A DNA stretch of 64,000 nt from positions 305,110,622 to 305,174,621 of the forward strand of contig NC_053390.1 of the NCBI RefSeq assembly GCF_905171765.1, read 5' to 3'. The stretch is from Bufo bufo (lineage: Eukaryota > Chordata > Amphibia > Anura > Bufonidae). A program made the position numbers and the translations under genes. Positions 10,488 to 22,964 of the stretch are shown piece after piece. Position 1 is the first letter of the stretch. Each line of letters starts with the position of its first letter. The notes beneath the pieces were generated by a model. The model searched no databases. It was not told the origin of the DNA and worked only from the letters and a program-made list of their open reading frames with translations.

Positions 10488-10892
10488 GAGGACCTTTCAT
10501 GTTTTTTTTTTTTTAGTTTAGATAAACACCTTTCCTTGTGGTGTACCCCCCACTGATGCTGCCACCCTGCCTTTTTTTTTTTTTTTTTTCAAATATCTCT
10601 CCTATGTCCCCTGCAGTTTTCCCGCTCAGTATGTTAATACTGAGCATCAGTACAGGGAGGAGGAGACACCAGGGTTTCTCAATGGGCTCCTCCTTCTGCC
10701 TGGATCCAATCACAGAGGAGAGCATCACAGCCAGGGAGAGAGAAAAAAGATCACCTTCTCGCTCTCCGCTGTGTTTGGGGCGTAGGAGAGATATTTGAAA
10801 AAAACAGGCAGGGTGGCAGCATCAGAGGGGGGTAACCCACAAGGAAAGGTATTTATCTAAACTAAAAAAAAAACATGAAAGGTCCTCTTTAA
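10488..10892. mobile_element. Foldback element, AGAGGACCTTTCATG ends
   Basis: AGAGGACCTTTCATGTTTTT mirrors AAAAACATGAAAGGTCCTCT. Inner mirrored blocks are TTTAGATAAACACCTTTCCT, GCTGCCACCCTGCC and AAATATCTCTCCTA. A TTAA-like base triplet remains at the right edge only. Confidence 0.8.
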
Positions 10893-11231
10893 GCTGTCCA
10901 TACATTTGAGATAATGATCGGCCGCATTGTGGCCAATCAGTCGTCCATGAGATAGTTTGTGGGAATGATCCCACCAACTAAACTGCCCAGCCAGGGAGTC
11001 AGTTTTTAATAAAAAAACACTCTCTCTGGTGCTTGAGCACAATGGCAAGTGGTCGGTTGAATTCAACCGATCAAGCCATCAACATGCAGTTTCGATTGAT
11101 GAACGGCGGATTCGATTTTCGGCAGACAAGAGTCTGCCGTCGTCAATCACGAATGCTCATTCGCGTTAGTTTTTCAAGCAACCGGCTGCCATTCCAGCCA
11201 ACTTTAATCTTCTGTGTATGGCCACCTTTAT
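10888..11231. mobile_element. Foldback element, TAAGCTGTCCATACA ends
   Basis: TAAGCTGTCCATACATTTGA mirrors TGTGTATGGCCACCTTTA. The inside pairs ATTCAACCGATC-type segments. Confidence 0.6.
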
Positions 11232-11499
11232 AGATTGGCTTAATGACCACTGAGGGCTCTAAATGGGTGCTTTATAAAGGGTCCTTCCTTGTTACTGCTG
11301 GTGGTACTATAGCAGAGCCTTACTTCTACTAGGGGCTTTATGGGGGAGTTATTAGTACTATTAATCAGGACACTCGGGAGCATTCTTGATATTGAGGGTA
11401 CTGTAAGGGGCAGTCTAGGAGCACGATTACTATGGGGGGGGGGGGGACTATCTGTGTGGTGTTTGTTAGCATTGAGGGGCACAGCAGGCATAGTATTAG

Positions 11500-12162
11500 A
11501 GGTAGCAGCAGGATGAAGATGATGGTAAAGAACCCAAATGTCTGTGTGACAAACTCTGCAGAGACCAGATGCAGCTAAAAGAAGTCATCAAGTGGTCTTA
11601 TGGAAAGATGAGGAAAGAGAACATCTACATCAGAGGACACATCCCTTGGTGTAAGAGATATGTGGTGTATTACCCTGCATGTTTCATAGTCTTGTATGTA
11701 ATCTCCATTCACATATTTCTCTAACAGTAGAGAAGGGAGGAAAGGATTGGATTGAGAATTGAGCATGGGGGGGCGGTTGTTGTGCCATTTAAATTTTCAC
11801 CTAAGGCAGCAGAAAGGCTAGGTGCACCCCTGCTCACCTTACCAATCCCAGCCCCCACCTCAGCCTGTGCGTCCTGGTCTATCTGACCACAAAGGAAATT
11901 TGACATTTTGAGCGGAACCAGGAAGTAGAAATTCACGGGGGATCAGTAAAGACAAGGTAAAGCGATCTGAACCTGTTTGGAAAAAATGTCATCAGTTGGA
12001 CAAACCCATTAATACAGATCTTCGAGATCTTTCTTGCGTTTAAGTTGCCAGAAGAAGAGGTTTTGATTCCTGTCCACACATTGCGATACATTCACTGCTC
12101 TTACCTTTCACAGGCTATGGACTGCCATAGGAAATTTCTGTGGCACTATATTACTGCTTGTA
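11500..12162. other. No recognisable feature
   Basis: No gene or clear repeat seen. Confidence 0.5.
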
Positions 12163-13036
12163 CAGAGAGTAAGGCTGCGCGAGTAGGTACGCAATTGCAG
12201 TCAGTTTTGATTGCGTTCCGTTGTTCAGTTTTTATCGCGCGGGTGCAATGCGTTTTGCACGCGCGTGATAAAAACCTGAATGTGGTACCCAGACCCGAAC
12301 TTCTTCACTGAAGTTCAAGTTTGGGTTCGGTGGTGTGTAGATGTAATTATTTTCCCTTATAACATGGTTTAAGGGAAAATAATAGCATTCTTTAATACAG
12401 AATGCTTAGTAGAAGGTCAATTGAGGTTTAAAAAATTTAAATAAATTAACTCACCTCCTCCAATTGATCGTGTAGCTGCCGGTCTCCAGTTCTTTCTTCA
12501 GGACCTGTCAAAGGACCTATGGTGACGTCACTGAGATCATCACATGGTCAAATCACATGGTCCATCACCACGGTGATGGACCGTGTGATTGGACCATGTG
12601 ATGTGACATCACCACAGGTCCTTTAGCCAGCAGCTCATGATTAAAGAAGTAAGAAGAGATCGGCAACTACGCCGACCTTCTACTAAGCATTCTGTATTAA
12701 AGAATGCTATTATTTTCCCTTATAACCATGTTATAAGGGAAAATAATACAGTGAATAGACTGTCATCTTAGCAACCATGCGTGAAAATCGCACCGCATCC
12801 GCACTTGCTTGTGATTTTCACTCAGCCCTATTCACTTGTATGGGGCCTGTGTTGCGTGATAAATGCACTATATACAGCATGCTGAGATTTTCACGCAACG
12901 CATAAGTGATGCGTGAAAATCACCGCTCATGTGCACAACCCCATAGAAATTAATGGGTCAGGATTCAGTGCGGGTCCAACGCGTTCACCTCACGCATTGC
13001 ACCCACGCGGAAATCTCGCCCGTGTGAACTCAGCTT
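12163..13036. mobile_element. Long foldback with CRE-like core, copy 2
   Basis: Same internal order as 7795-8731: GTACCCAGACCCGAACTTCT, TTATTTTCCCTTATAACATG, TAGCATTCTTTAATACAGAA, and a central TGACGTCA (12523-12530) with its mirror decayed to TGACATCA. Left terminus degraded; right terminus CGTGTGAACTCAGCTTAA. Confidence 0.75.
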
Positions 13037-13869
13037 AATAAGGACATTATGTTAGGTTACTGCTGATGGATATACAAGGACTCAGGTAATAATTGTCCTG
13101 TGTAGGACAGGTACTTGCCTGATCCATGAATACTCATGAAATGGGTCAGAGAATAGCAGCGAGAGGGCATCAGCTGTACTGAACATACCTAGCAAGCATG
13201 ACCATTTGTGGGCTACTGGGGTTACCAGTTTAAATCTGCAGCCTCCATCTCTAATTGTCAGTTGTCCCTAAGCTCCGCTCCAGAATGTGTGGAGGAGATT
13301 CTGCTCCCCTATCTCTCACTCACAGAAGCAGTAGCAATATGGGGGATACAGCAGTACTCCTGGGTGGGAAGCTGCAGCGTCTCTGTTTGTCTGTGACTCT
13401 CACACTGCCTCTGCTTCTTCCTACTCCTCCCCCTTCCCACTCAATAGACTTCTATGGGCAGCAGTATACAGATTTCACCAGTGAACTGAGAGTGAATGAT
13501 AGGTATGGGAGGCAGGAGGAGGAGAAAGAAGAACTTTTATGTAATAAGGTATGTTACACATTTTCTTATCTTATAATATTGATATATGAAATATACATGC
13601 AAACAATAGTTACTTTAAGCATTTTAGATAAATTTTGCACCCAGTTTTTAAAAATGCCTATAAAAGGCGTGTGGTTAAGAAGATAAGTTCTAAAATTAAA
13701 CAGATTTATGAATGGCATGCGCCACAATTTTCTTCCAAACAAAATGTGGCGTAAAGAAGAGACACATGTCTAACATGTCTATGAAAATGTGCCAAATCTA
13801 TTACACATGAGCCATGCACCTCTTAATAAATTTGCAGCACTCCTGCCTCCCAAATTTACAGAAATGCAT
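13037..13869. other. No recognisable feature
   Basis: Apparently unique sequence. A 143-codon open frame at 13255-13686 has no recognisable protein character. Confidence 0.5.
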
Positions 13870-16228
13870 CTAAGTGGTGTGCCCTGCAACTCTGAAAGAC
13901 TGAGATGAGTGATGGGCCCTGCAACTCTGAAAGACTGAGATGAGTGATGGGCCCTGCAACTCTGAAAGACTGAGATGAGTGATGGGCCCTGCAACTCTGA
14001 AAGGCTGAGTTGAATGATGTGCCCCACACCTCTGAGTTACTGAACTGAGTGGTGTCCCCTGCACCTCTGCAAGACTGGGCTGAGTGATGGGCCCTGCACC
14101 TCTGAAAGGCTGAGATGAGTGATGGGCCCTGCACCTCTGAAAGGCTGAGATGAGTGATGGGCCCTGCACCTGGGAAAGGCTGAGATGAGTGATGGGCCCT
14201 GCACCTGGGAAAGGCTGAGATGAGTGATGGGCCCTGCACCTGGGAAAGGCTGAGATGAGTGATGGGCCCTGCACCTGTGAAAGGCTGAGATGAGTGATGG
14301 GCCCTGCACCTGTGAAAGGCAGAGATGAGTGATGGGCCCTGCACCTGGGAAAGGCTGAGATGAGTGATGGGCCCTGCACCTGGGAAAGGCTGAGATGAGT
14401 GATGGGCCCTGCACCTGTGAAAGGCTGAGATGAGTGATGGGCCCTGCACCTGTGAAAGGCAGAGATGAGTGATGGGCCCTGCACCTGTGAAAGGCTGAGA
14501 TTAGTGATGGGCCCTGCACCTGTGAAAGGCTGAGATGAGTGATGGGCCCTGCACCTCTGAAAGGCTGAGATGAGTGATGGGCCCTGCACCTCTGAAAGGC
14601 TGAGATGAGTGATGGGCCCTGCACCTCTGAAAGGCTGAGATGAGTGATGGGCCCTGCACCTGGGAAAGGCTGAGATGAGTGATGGGCCCTGCATCTGTGA
14701 AAGGCTGAGATGAGTGATGGGCCCTGCACCTGTGAAAGGCTGAGATGAGTGATGGGCCCTGCACCTGTGAAAGGCAGAGATGAGTGATGGGCCCTGCACC
14801 TGTGAAAGGCTGAGATTAGTGATGGGCCCTGCACCTGTGAAAGGCAGAGATGAGTGATGGGCCCTGCACCTGTGAAAGGCTGAGATGAGTGATGGGCCCT
14901 GCACCTCTGAAAGGCTGAGATGAGTGATGGGCCCTGCACCTGGGAAAGGCTGAGATGAGTGATGGGCCCTGCACCTGGGAAAGGCTGAGATGAGTGATGG
15001 GCCCTGCACCTGGGAAAGGCTGAGATGAGTGATGGGCCCTGCACCTGTGAAAGGCTGAGATGAGTGATGGGCCCTGCACCTGTGAAAGGCTGAGATGAGT
15101 GATGGGCCCTGCACCTGTGAAAGGCAGAGATGAGTGATGGGCCCTGCACCTGTGAAAGGCTGAGATTAGTGATGGGCCCTGCACCTGTGAAAGGCTGAGA
15201 TGAGTGATGGGCCCTGCACCTCTGAAAGGCTGAGATGAGTGATGGGCCCTGCACCTCTGAAAGGCTGAGATGAGTGATGGGCCCTGCACCTGTGAAAGGC
15301 GGAGATGAGTGATGGGCCCTGCACCTGTGAAAGGCGGAGATGAGTGATGGGCCCTGCACCTGTGAAAGGCTAAGATGAGTGATGGGCCCTGCACCTCTGA
15401 AAGGCTGAGATGAGTGATGGGCCCTGCACCTGTGAAAGGCTGAGATGAGTGATGGGCCCTGCACCTCTGAAAGGCTGAGATGAGTGATGGGCCCTGCACC
15501 TGTGAAAGGCTGAGATGAGTGATGGTCCCTGCACCTGTGAAAGGCTGAGATGAGTGATGGGCCCTGCACCTGTGAAAGGCTGAGATGAGTGATGGGCCCT
15601 GCACCTCTGAAAGGCTGAGATGAGTGATGGGCCCTGCACCTGTGAAAGGCTGAGATGAGTGATGGGCCCTGCACCTCTGAAAGGCTGAGATGAGTGATGG
15701 CCCTGCACCTGTGAAAGGCTGAGATGAGTGATGGGCCCTGCGCACCTCTGAAAGGCTGAGATGAGTGATGGGCCCTGCACCTGTGAAAGGCTGAGATGAG
15801 TGATGGGCCCTGCACCTGTGAAAGGCGGAGATGAGTGATGGGCCCTGCATTTCTGAAAGGCTGAGATGAGTGATGGGCCCTGCACCTCTAAAAGGTTGAG
15901 ATGAGTGATGGGCCCTGCGTCTTTGAAAGGCTGAGATGAGTGATGAGCCCTGCACCTGTGAAAGGCTGAGATGAGTGATGGGCCCTGCACCTGTGAAAGG
16001 CTGAGATGAGTGATGGGCCCTGCACCTCTGAAAGGCTGAGATGAGTGATGGGCCCTGCACCTGTGAAAGGCGGAGATGAGTGATGGGCCCTGCATTTCTG
16101 AAAGGCTGAGATGAGTGATGGGCCCTGCACCTCTAAAAGGCTGAGATGAGTGATGGGCCCTGCACCTCTGAAAGGCTGAGATGAGTGATGGACCCTGCAT
16201 CTTTGAAAGGCTGAGATGAGTGATGGGT
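13870..16228. repeat. 35-bp minisatellite, about 67 copies
   Basis: The unit contains GATGGGCCCTGCACCTGTGA then AAGGCTGAGATGAGT. Variants alternate at CACCTGTGA, CACCTCTGA and CACCTGGGA. Diverged units are at both ends. Indels near 15700 and 15742 shift the register. A rare GAGATTAGT variant recurs at 14501, 14816 and 15166, spaced exactly 9 and 10 units apart, showing higher-order duplication. Minus-strand frames of up to 592 codons cross it because the unit has no stop in any minus frame. Confidence 0.95.
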
Positions 16229-16453
16229 AAATCCATATGCCTTTTTATGGTGGTCACTAAGGGGCCTTCGGCTGGCCTATCGGCATGGATCGTGGGGTGC
16301 CGATGTCAGTGCAGGCAGGCAGGAGCCTAGTGAAAGACCAAGGCCTACCTCCAGTGTTTCCCAGCAGGCTGTGCCTCTCTGACACAGCCTGCTCGTGAAT
16401 GTATAGCATTAACATTAAAATACAATACTGTACAGAAATCGGGGGTCATTTAA

Positions 16454-18291
16454 AGGGGTTGTCCGAGTTGTTTTTTTGTTCTTTCTATGTTCCTAACTAG
16501 GCAAATGTAACAGCTTTCCAATTAACTTACTTCATCTCCAGTGGCTCGTTTCTCAGATTTCACTGAGGGTCACATGACCTGTGATGTCAGCTTCTCTCCC
16601 TGCTCTAATAAAGTTCGTTTACAAGCCTGTAAACAAGTCACTGTGCTGGCCACGCCCCCCTTCACTGTCGTCTGCTCTCTCTTCTAAGATTCTTAACCCC
16701 TTCAGCTGCACATACTGGCTAGCTGCAGCAGTGACAATTCTGGGCACAGGATCTGACAGACTAGAGAGAGCATTGCACAAGAAGGTAGGGGGGAAATCCT
16801 GTGTGTATTAGCAGTGTCATTATACAAGTGGGACTTGTAGTTCTACACTTACAAGTTGCTGTTGATTCTCCCAGCACTCAGGGCCGCTCTTGTATTCACT
16901 CCTTTAGCAGTGTCATTATACAGCTGGGACTTGTAGTCCTACACATACAACATGCTGCTGAGTCTCCCAGCAGGCAGACATGTCACTCAGGGCAGTACTT
17001 GTATTCACTCCCTTAGCAGTGTCATTATACAGCTGGGACTTGTAGTCCTACACATACAACATCCTGCTGAGTCTCCCAGCAGGCAGACATGTCACTCAGG
17101 GCAGCTCTTGTATTCACTCCCTTAGCAGTGTCATTATACAGCTGGGACTTGTAGTCCTACACATACAACATGCTGCTGAGTCTCCCAGCAGGCAGACATG
17201 TCACTCAGGGCAGCTCTTGTATTCACTCCCTTAGCAGTGTCATTGTACAGCTGGGACTTGTAGTCCTACACATACAACATGCTGCTGAGTCTCCCAGCAG
17301 GCAGACATGTCACTCAGGGCAGCTCTTGTATCCACTCCCTTAGCAGTGTCATTGTACAGCTGGGACTTGTAGTCCTACACATACAACATGCTGCTGAGTC
17401 TCCCAGCAGGCAGACATGTCACTCAGGGCAGCACTTGTATTCACTCCCTTAGCAGTGTCATTATACAGCTGGGACTTGACTTGTAGTCCTACACATACAA
17501 CATGCTGCAGAGTCTCCCAGCAGGCAGACATGTCACTCAGGGCAGCTCTTGTATTCACTCCCTTAGCAGTGTCATTATACAGCTGGGACTTGTAGTCCTA
17601 CACATACAACATGCTGCAGAGTCTCCCAGCAGGCAGACATGTCACTCAGGGCAGCTCTTGTATTCACTCCCTTAGCAGTGTCATTATACAGCTGGGACTT
17701 GTAGTTCTACACATACAACATGCTGCAGAGTCTCCCAGCAGGCAGACATGTCACTCAGGGCAGTACTTGTATTCACTCCCTTAGCAGTGTCATTGTACAG
17801 CTGGGACTTGTAGTACTACACATACAACATGCTGCAGAGTCTCCCAGCAGGCAGACATGTCACTCAGGGCAGCTCTTGTATTCACTCCCTTAGCAGTGTC
17901 ATTATACAGCTGGGACTTGTAGTCCTACACATACAACATGCTGCAGAGTCTCCCAGCAGGCAGACATGTCACTCAGGGCAGCACTTGTATTCACTCCCTT
18001 AGCAGTGTCATTATACAGCTGGGACTTGTAGTCCTACACATACAACATGCTGCTGAGTCTCCCAGCAGGCAGACATGTCACTCAGGGCAGTACTTGTATT
18101 AGCTCCCTTAGTAGAGCAGGGGGAGGGGCAGAGATTGCTTTTATTGCATGTAAACAAAGGGCCAGAAAAGAACCAGGGAAATGAGGAAATATATATTTTT
18201 TTTTTGCATAAAACTTGCTTAGCTTAGTTATATATTGCTGCCCATCAAATTTTCAGTGCTATATATATTTTTTCATAATCGGACAACCCCT
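16454..18291. mobile_element. TTAA-flanked miniature element carrying a minisatellite
   Basis: Ends AGGGGTTGTCCGA and TCGGACAACCCCT are perfect inverted repeats, flanked by TTAA at 16450-16453 and 18292-18295. TTAA duplication is typical of piggyBac (also Kolobok) transposition. Most of the interior is the 109-bp minisatellite. No transposase. Confidence 0.85.
16808..18116. repeat. 109-bp minisatellite, about 12 copies
   Basis: Units begin TTAGCAGTGTCATTATACAG and contain GGGACTTGTAGTCCTACACA and AGTCTCCCAGCAGGCAGACA. One unit near 17475 has a 6-bp duplication. Adjacent units are highly similar, suggesting recent expansion. Confidence 0.95.
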
Positions 18292-18299
18292 TTAATAAC

Positions 18300-18620
18300 C
18301 CCTATATCTGGAGGTGAATCCTCCAAAGTTATGAAGAGGCGTCGGCCTCCACATAACATCGGCGCATCCAGCGTCGGTCTAAATGTAAGACAGCTTCGTA
18401 GATGGCCTACATTTAGACAATTTTTTACGCCTAAAACAGGAGTAGAAAATGATGAATCAGATGGGCCAGCTGGTCCGTCTCCTTCCCCGCCCACTTAAGA
18501 CCTGGCTTGAGTGGGGAAAAGTTGCAGATTGCGTTGCAACTAACCGTTGCACCACAATCTGCGCCAGAAATATGCTTAATATAGGCATATTTCTGGATAA
18601 TAAATGACCCCAATAGTGTA
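18300..18620. mobile_element. Unclassified frog-type repeat fragment
   Basis: Paired blocks CTAAATGTAAGACAG/CTACATTTAGACA and ATATGCTTAATATAGGCATAT with CCAGAAATATG/CATATTTCTGG suggest an interspersed element. Ends not defined. Confidence 0.4.
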
Positions 18621-19724
18621 CTATATTTTAGAAGTGATCAAAATATTGCCTATTGTACTGCCCTTGTGAGACTCTTAAATGGTTAAAAAAAAGTAAAAAA
18701 AAAACACTTATTAAAAAAATTCCAATAAAAAAAACAACTTTTTTTTCCCAATGCAAAAATAAAATCTCCACATACTTGGTATCGCCGTGTCTGCAACAAC
18801 CAGCACTATGCAATTATCATGTCATTTATCCTGTATGGTGAACGGCATTAAAAAAAAAAAAAAAAAACAGAATTGCTGATTTGTCACAAAAAACGATATT
18901 AGACATTGACATGGAAAATTTTAAATGACATCATAAAAAATTCTTTAGAAATATGCTTGACATAAAAACGTGATTTAAACAATAGGTCATTTTCTGATGA
19001 CATTCCCTTGAAGGAGTATTCACATCATTCATGGCTGAGATCAGAACACCCTATGTTTGGGGCGGCCAGAGGTGGCTGGGGTTGCAGATATACTGTTTCC
19101 GTAATTCCTATAGAAGTGAAAGTGCAGGACAACTGTTTCTGTAACCCCAACCACTTGAGGTTCAGTTTCTCTACATTTTTTATATATTTGCTGTTAGTTA
19201 ATGAGAATGCTTTACATTCACAGACTGCAAACCTGTATATTAGGGAGCTGTAGAACTTTCCTAACCCCGCTGACTGCAGCCTTTAAGACACACAGCCTTG
19301 TGCTCACCGCCTTGTTTGGCTGTAGACTGTGAGGATTAGCTTGCCTTGTATCCACAGCAGAAGAGGAGGACATCTAATGGAAGTTTTTGTTGCCTAATGA
19401 TACGGTCACATGGTCAGGTTTCCATTTTGGAAGCCAAAACCTGGAGTGAATAAAAAAAAAGGAGTAGCAGTATCTGTTCTTTATACTTTCTCTCCTTTTA
19501 TAATCCACTTCTGATTTCAGCTTCCAAAGCTGCACCAGAAGAACTGATGGCTTGGCTGTACTCGAAGGGTCCTTTTAAACAGGCTGGTGCCTGCAGTAAA
19601 CAAGTGCCGACTGACCATACAGATGTAGCAGGGTTAGCACTCAAACTCAACTCAAATTTCTTAAATTATCGCGTTATCTTGAAACAAAAGCCATTGAAAA
19701 GCAATTGAAGGTGTTTGCTTAGTT
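18621..19724. other. No recognisable feature, A-rich
   Basis: Several poly(A) and poly(T) runs. No gene, hairpin or element end that I can support. Confidence 0.5.
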
Positions 19725-20479
19725 TAGGCCTCTTTCACACTTGAGTTGTCCGGATCCGGCGTGTACTCCATTTGCAGGAATTACACGCCGGATCCGGAAA
19801 AACGCAAGTGAACTGAAAGCATTTGAAGACGGATCCGTCTTCAAAATGCGTTCAGTGTTACTATGGCAGCCAGGATGCTATTAAAGTCCTGGCTGCCATA
19901 GTAGTAGTGGGGAGTGGGGGAGCAGTGTACTTACCGTCCGTGCGGCTCCCGGGGCGCTCCAGAATGACATCAGAGCGCCCCATGCGCATGGATGACGTGA
20001 TCCATGCGCGTGAGGCGCCCTGACGTCACTCTGGAGCGCCCGGGGAGCCGCACGGACGGTAAGTACACTGCTCTCCCGCTCCCCACTACACTTTACCATG
20101 GCTGTCAGGACTTTAGCGTCCTGGTAGCCATGGTAACCATTCAAAAAAAGCTAAACGTCGGATCTGGCAATGCGTCGAAACGACGTTTAGCTTAAGGCCG
20201 GATCCGGATCAATGCCTTTCAATGGGCATTAATTCCGGATCCGGCCTTGCGGCAAGTGTTCAGGATTTTTGGCCGAGCAAAAAGCGCAGCATGCTGCGGT
20301 ATTTTCTCCGGCCAAAAAACGTTCCGGTCCGGAACTGAAGACATCCTGATGCATCCTGAACGGATTTCTCTCCATTCAGAATGCATTAGGATAATCCTGA
20401 TCAGGATTCTTCCGTCATAGAGCCCCGACGACGGAACTCTATGCCGGAAGAAAAGAACGCAAGTGTGAAAGAGCCCTTA
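19725..20479. mobile_element. Foldback element, TAGGCCTCTTTCACACTTG ends
   Basis: TAGGCCTCTTTCACACTTG mirrors CAAGTGTGAAAGAGCCCTTA. Inner mirrored blocks: CCGGATCCGG, ACTTACCGTCCGTGCGGCTC, GGGCGCTCCAGA, and TACTATGGCAGCCAGGA with a partner near 20095. The centre near 19985-20010 is ATGCGCATGGAT/ATCCATGCGCG. Confidence 0.8.
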
Positions 20480-20769
20480 GATAACACATCTCAGAAATCA
20501 TGAGTGTTAACTCTACTACATCGGTATATCAGCATAAGGTCGGCCTTCTCATCATTCATCCTCCATTTGCATATTGTTGGTAGCATATCCCTGTCTACAC
20601 AGAGCGACGTGATGCTGACAAATGACGATTTTGGATGATGCAGGAAAGATGAAATCACCTGACAAGCGTTTTTTGCTTACTTATTGGGTGATCAGCAGCA
20701 CCTTTACACAGGCCAATTAAAGTAAACGACCATTCGTAGGAACATTTGTTCCCAATAATTGGTCCAATT
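20480..20769. other. No recognisable feature
   Basis: Possible decayed foldback fragment (ACACAGAGCGACGTGATGCT), not defined. Confidence 0.4.
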
Positions 20770-21730
20770 TAAGGCCTCTTTCACACGGGCGTTGCGGGAA
20801 AATGTGCGGGTGCGTTACGGGAACACCCACGATTTTTCCGCGCGAGTGCAAAACATTGTAATGCGTTTTGCACTCGCGTGAGAAAAATCGCGCATGTTTG
20901 GTACCCAAACCCGAACTTCTTCACAGAAGTTCGGGCTTGGGTTAGGTGTTCTGTAGATTGTATTATTACCCCTTATAACATAGTTATAAGGGAAAATAAT
21001 AGCATTCTGAATACAGAATGCATAGTAAAACAGCGCTGGAGGGGTTAAAAAAATAAATAAAAATAATTTAACTCACCTTAGTCCACTTGATCGCGATGCC
21101 CGGCATCTCCTTCTGTCTCCTTTACTGAACAGGACCTGTGGTGACGTCACTCCGGTCACCACATGATCCATCACCATGGTAAAAGATCATGTGATGACCG
21201 GAGTGACGTCACCACAGGTCCTTGACCTGTAATAAATGCTCACCACAGGTCCTGTTCAGTAAAGGAGACAGAAGGAGATGCCGGGCATCGCGATCAAGTG
21301 GACTAAGGTGAGTTAAATTTTTTTAATTTATTTTTAACCCCTCCAGCGCTATTTTACTATGCATTCTGTATTCAGAATGCTATTATTTTCCCTTATAACC
21401 ATGATATAAGGGAAAATAATAAAGATCGGGTCTCCATCCCGATCGTCTCCTAGCAACCGTGCGTGAAAATCGCACCGCATCCGCACTTGTTTGCGGATGC
21501 TTGCGATTTTCACGCAACCCCATTCACTTCTATGGGGCCTGCGTTGCTTGAAAAACTCACAATATAGAGCATGCTGCAATTTTCACGCAACGCACAAGCG
21601 ATGCGTGAAAATCACCGCTCATGTGAACAGCCCCATAGAAATGAATGGGTCGGTATTCAGTGCGGCTGCAATGCGTTCAACTCACGCATCGCATCCGCGC
21701 GGAATACTCGCCTGTGTGAAAGGGGCCTTA
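20770..21730. mobile_element. Long foldback with CRE-like core, copy 3
   Basis: TAAGGCCTCTTTCACACGGG mirrors GTGTGAAAGGGGCCTTA. Same architecture as 7795-8731. The central palindrome is GACCTGTGGTGACGTCACTC with its mirror at 21201-21220. Highly similar arms indicate a relatively young or gene-converted copy. Confidence 0.85.
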
Positions 21731-21731
21731 A

Positions 21732-22960
21732 AGGGGTTGTGTCATGAAACATATTCTACATTTTTTCAAACCAGCTCCTGAATTGGAATACTTTTGTAAT
21801 TACATGTAATAAAAAATTTTGCACAGCCACTGAGCTGTTCAATAAAATCTATCTGTATAGCGCCACCTGCTGTCTGTTCTTTTCTATATTTTTTTGTCCG
21901 TCTCACTGAGCTGGTTGAACGCGCTCAGTTGAAATCTTCATCTGCCACCAGCCATATGTTCTGTTAGAAGCTGGGGCAGTTACAGGGAGAGAGCTGCAGC
22001 AGAAAGGACACGCCCCTGAGCTGCCAAGCTGAAGATATTCTAGCAGAGCAATTGGAGCAGTGAATGTGGAGATCTCTGGATCCATGTGTGGTACTGGGCT
22101 GGTTCTAGCTTTGTTCATAAGGTAATGTCATGTACTATATATACACTCACCTAAAGAATTATTAGGAACACCTGTTCTATTTCTCATTAATGCAATTATC
22201 TAGTCAACCAATCACATGGCAGTTGCTTCAATGCATTTAGGGGTGTGGTCCTGGTCAAGACAATCTCCTTAACTCCAAACTGAATGTCAGAATGGGAAAG
22301 AAAGGTGATTTAAGCAATTTTGAGCGTGGCATGGTTGTTGGTGCCAGACGGGCCGGTCTGAGTATTTCACAATCTGCTCAGTTACTGGGATTTTCACACA
22401 CAACCATTTCTAGGGTTTACAAAGAATGGTGTGAAAAGGGAAAAACATCCAGTATGCGGCAGTCCTGTGGGCAAAAATGCCTTGTGGATGCTAGAGGTCA
22501 GAGGAGAATGGGCCGACTGATTCAAGCTGATAGAAGAGCAACGTTGACTGAAATAACCACTCGTTACAACCGAGGTATGCAGCAAAGCATTTGTGAAGCC
22601 ACAACATGCACAACCTTGAGGCGGATGGGCTACAACAGCAGAAGACCCCACCGGGTACCACTCATCTCCACTACAAATAGGAAAAAGAGGCTATAATTTG
22701 CACGAGCTCACCAAAATTGGACTGTTGAAGACTGGAAAAATGTTGCCTGGTCTGATGAGTCTCGATTTCTGTTGAGACATTCAAATGGTAGAGTCCGAAT
22801 TTAAACAGAATGAGAACATGTATCCATCCTCTGATGGCTACTTCCAGCAGGATAATGCACCATGTCACAAAGCTCCAATCATTTCAAATTGGTTTCTTGA
22901 ACATGACATATATATGATGTCTGATTTTCATTTTTTACATCAATCATGGCATAACCCCCT
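21732..22960. mobile_element. TTAA-flanked miniature element, AGGGGTTGTGTCATG ends
   Basis: TTAA at 21728-21731 and 22961-22964 flank AGGGGTTGTGTCATG and CATGGCATAACCCCCT. It is interrupted by the Tc1-like fragment. The left TTAA coincides with the end of the adjoining foldback. Confidence 0.7.
22141..22907 (+). pseudogene. Truncated Tc1-like transposon, transposase remnant
   Basis: Starts with a Tc1-type end (TACACTCACCTAAAGAATTA, then TTAGGAACACCTGTTCTA). An open frame at 22292-22696 encodes MGKKGDLSNFERGMVVGARR and the paired helix-turn-helix DNA-binding region (LSISQSAQLLGFSHTTISRV). A stop (TAA) follows NRKKRL, after which FARAHQNWTVEDWKNVAWSD and ESRFLLRHSNGRVRI continue in frame and contain the first catalytic Asp (WSDES). 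An internal deletion then joins to DGYFQQDNAPCHKAP, with the second Asp (QQDNAPCH). The third catalytic region and the 3' terminus are missing. Non-functional. Confidence 0.85.
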
Positions 22961-22964
22961 TTAA

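Noticed and set aside
13856..16257. Minus-strand open frames of up to 592 codons
   Set aside because: They are the 35-bp minisatellite read in three frames at once. Residues repeat every 35, with no start context, domain or codon bias.
13870..18116. Regularly spaced repeats that could suggest a CRISPR array
   Set aside because: The repeats are contiguous without unique spacers, there are no cas genes, and the DNA is clearly vertebrate.
18235..18498. Plus-strand open frame of 87 codons with a basic, proline-rich product
   Set aside because: It overlaps a palindromic repeat fragment and no related protein is recognised.
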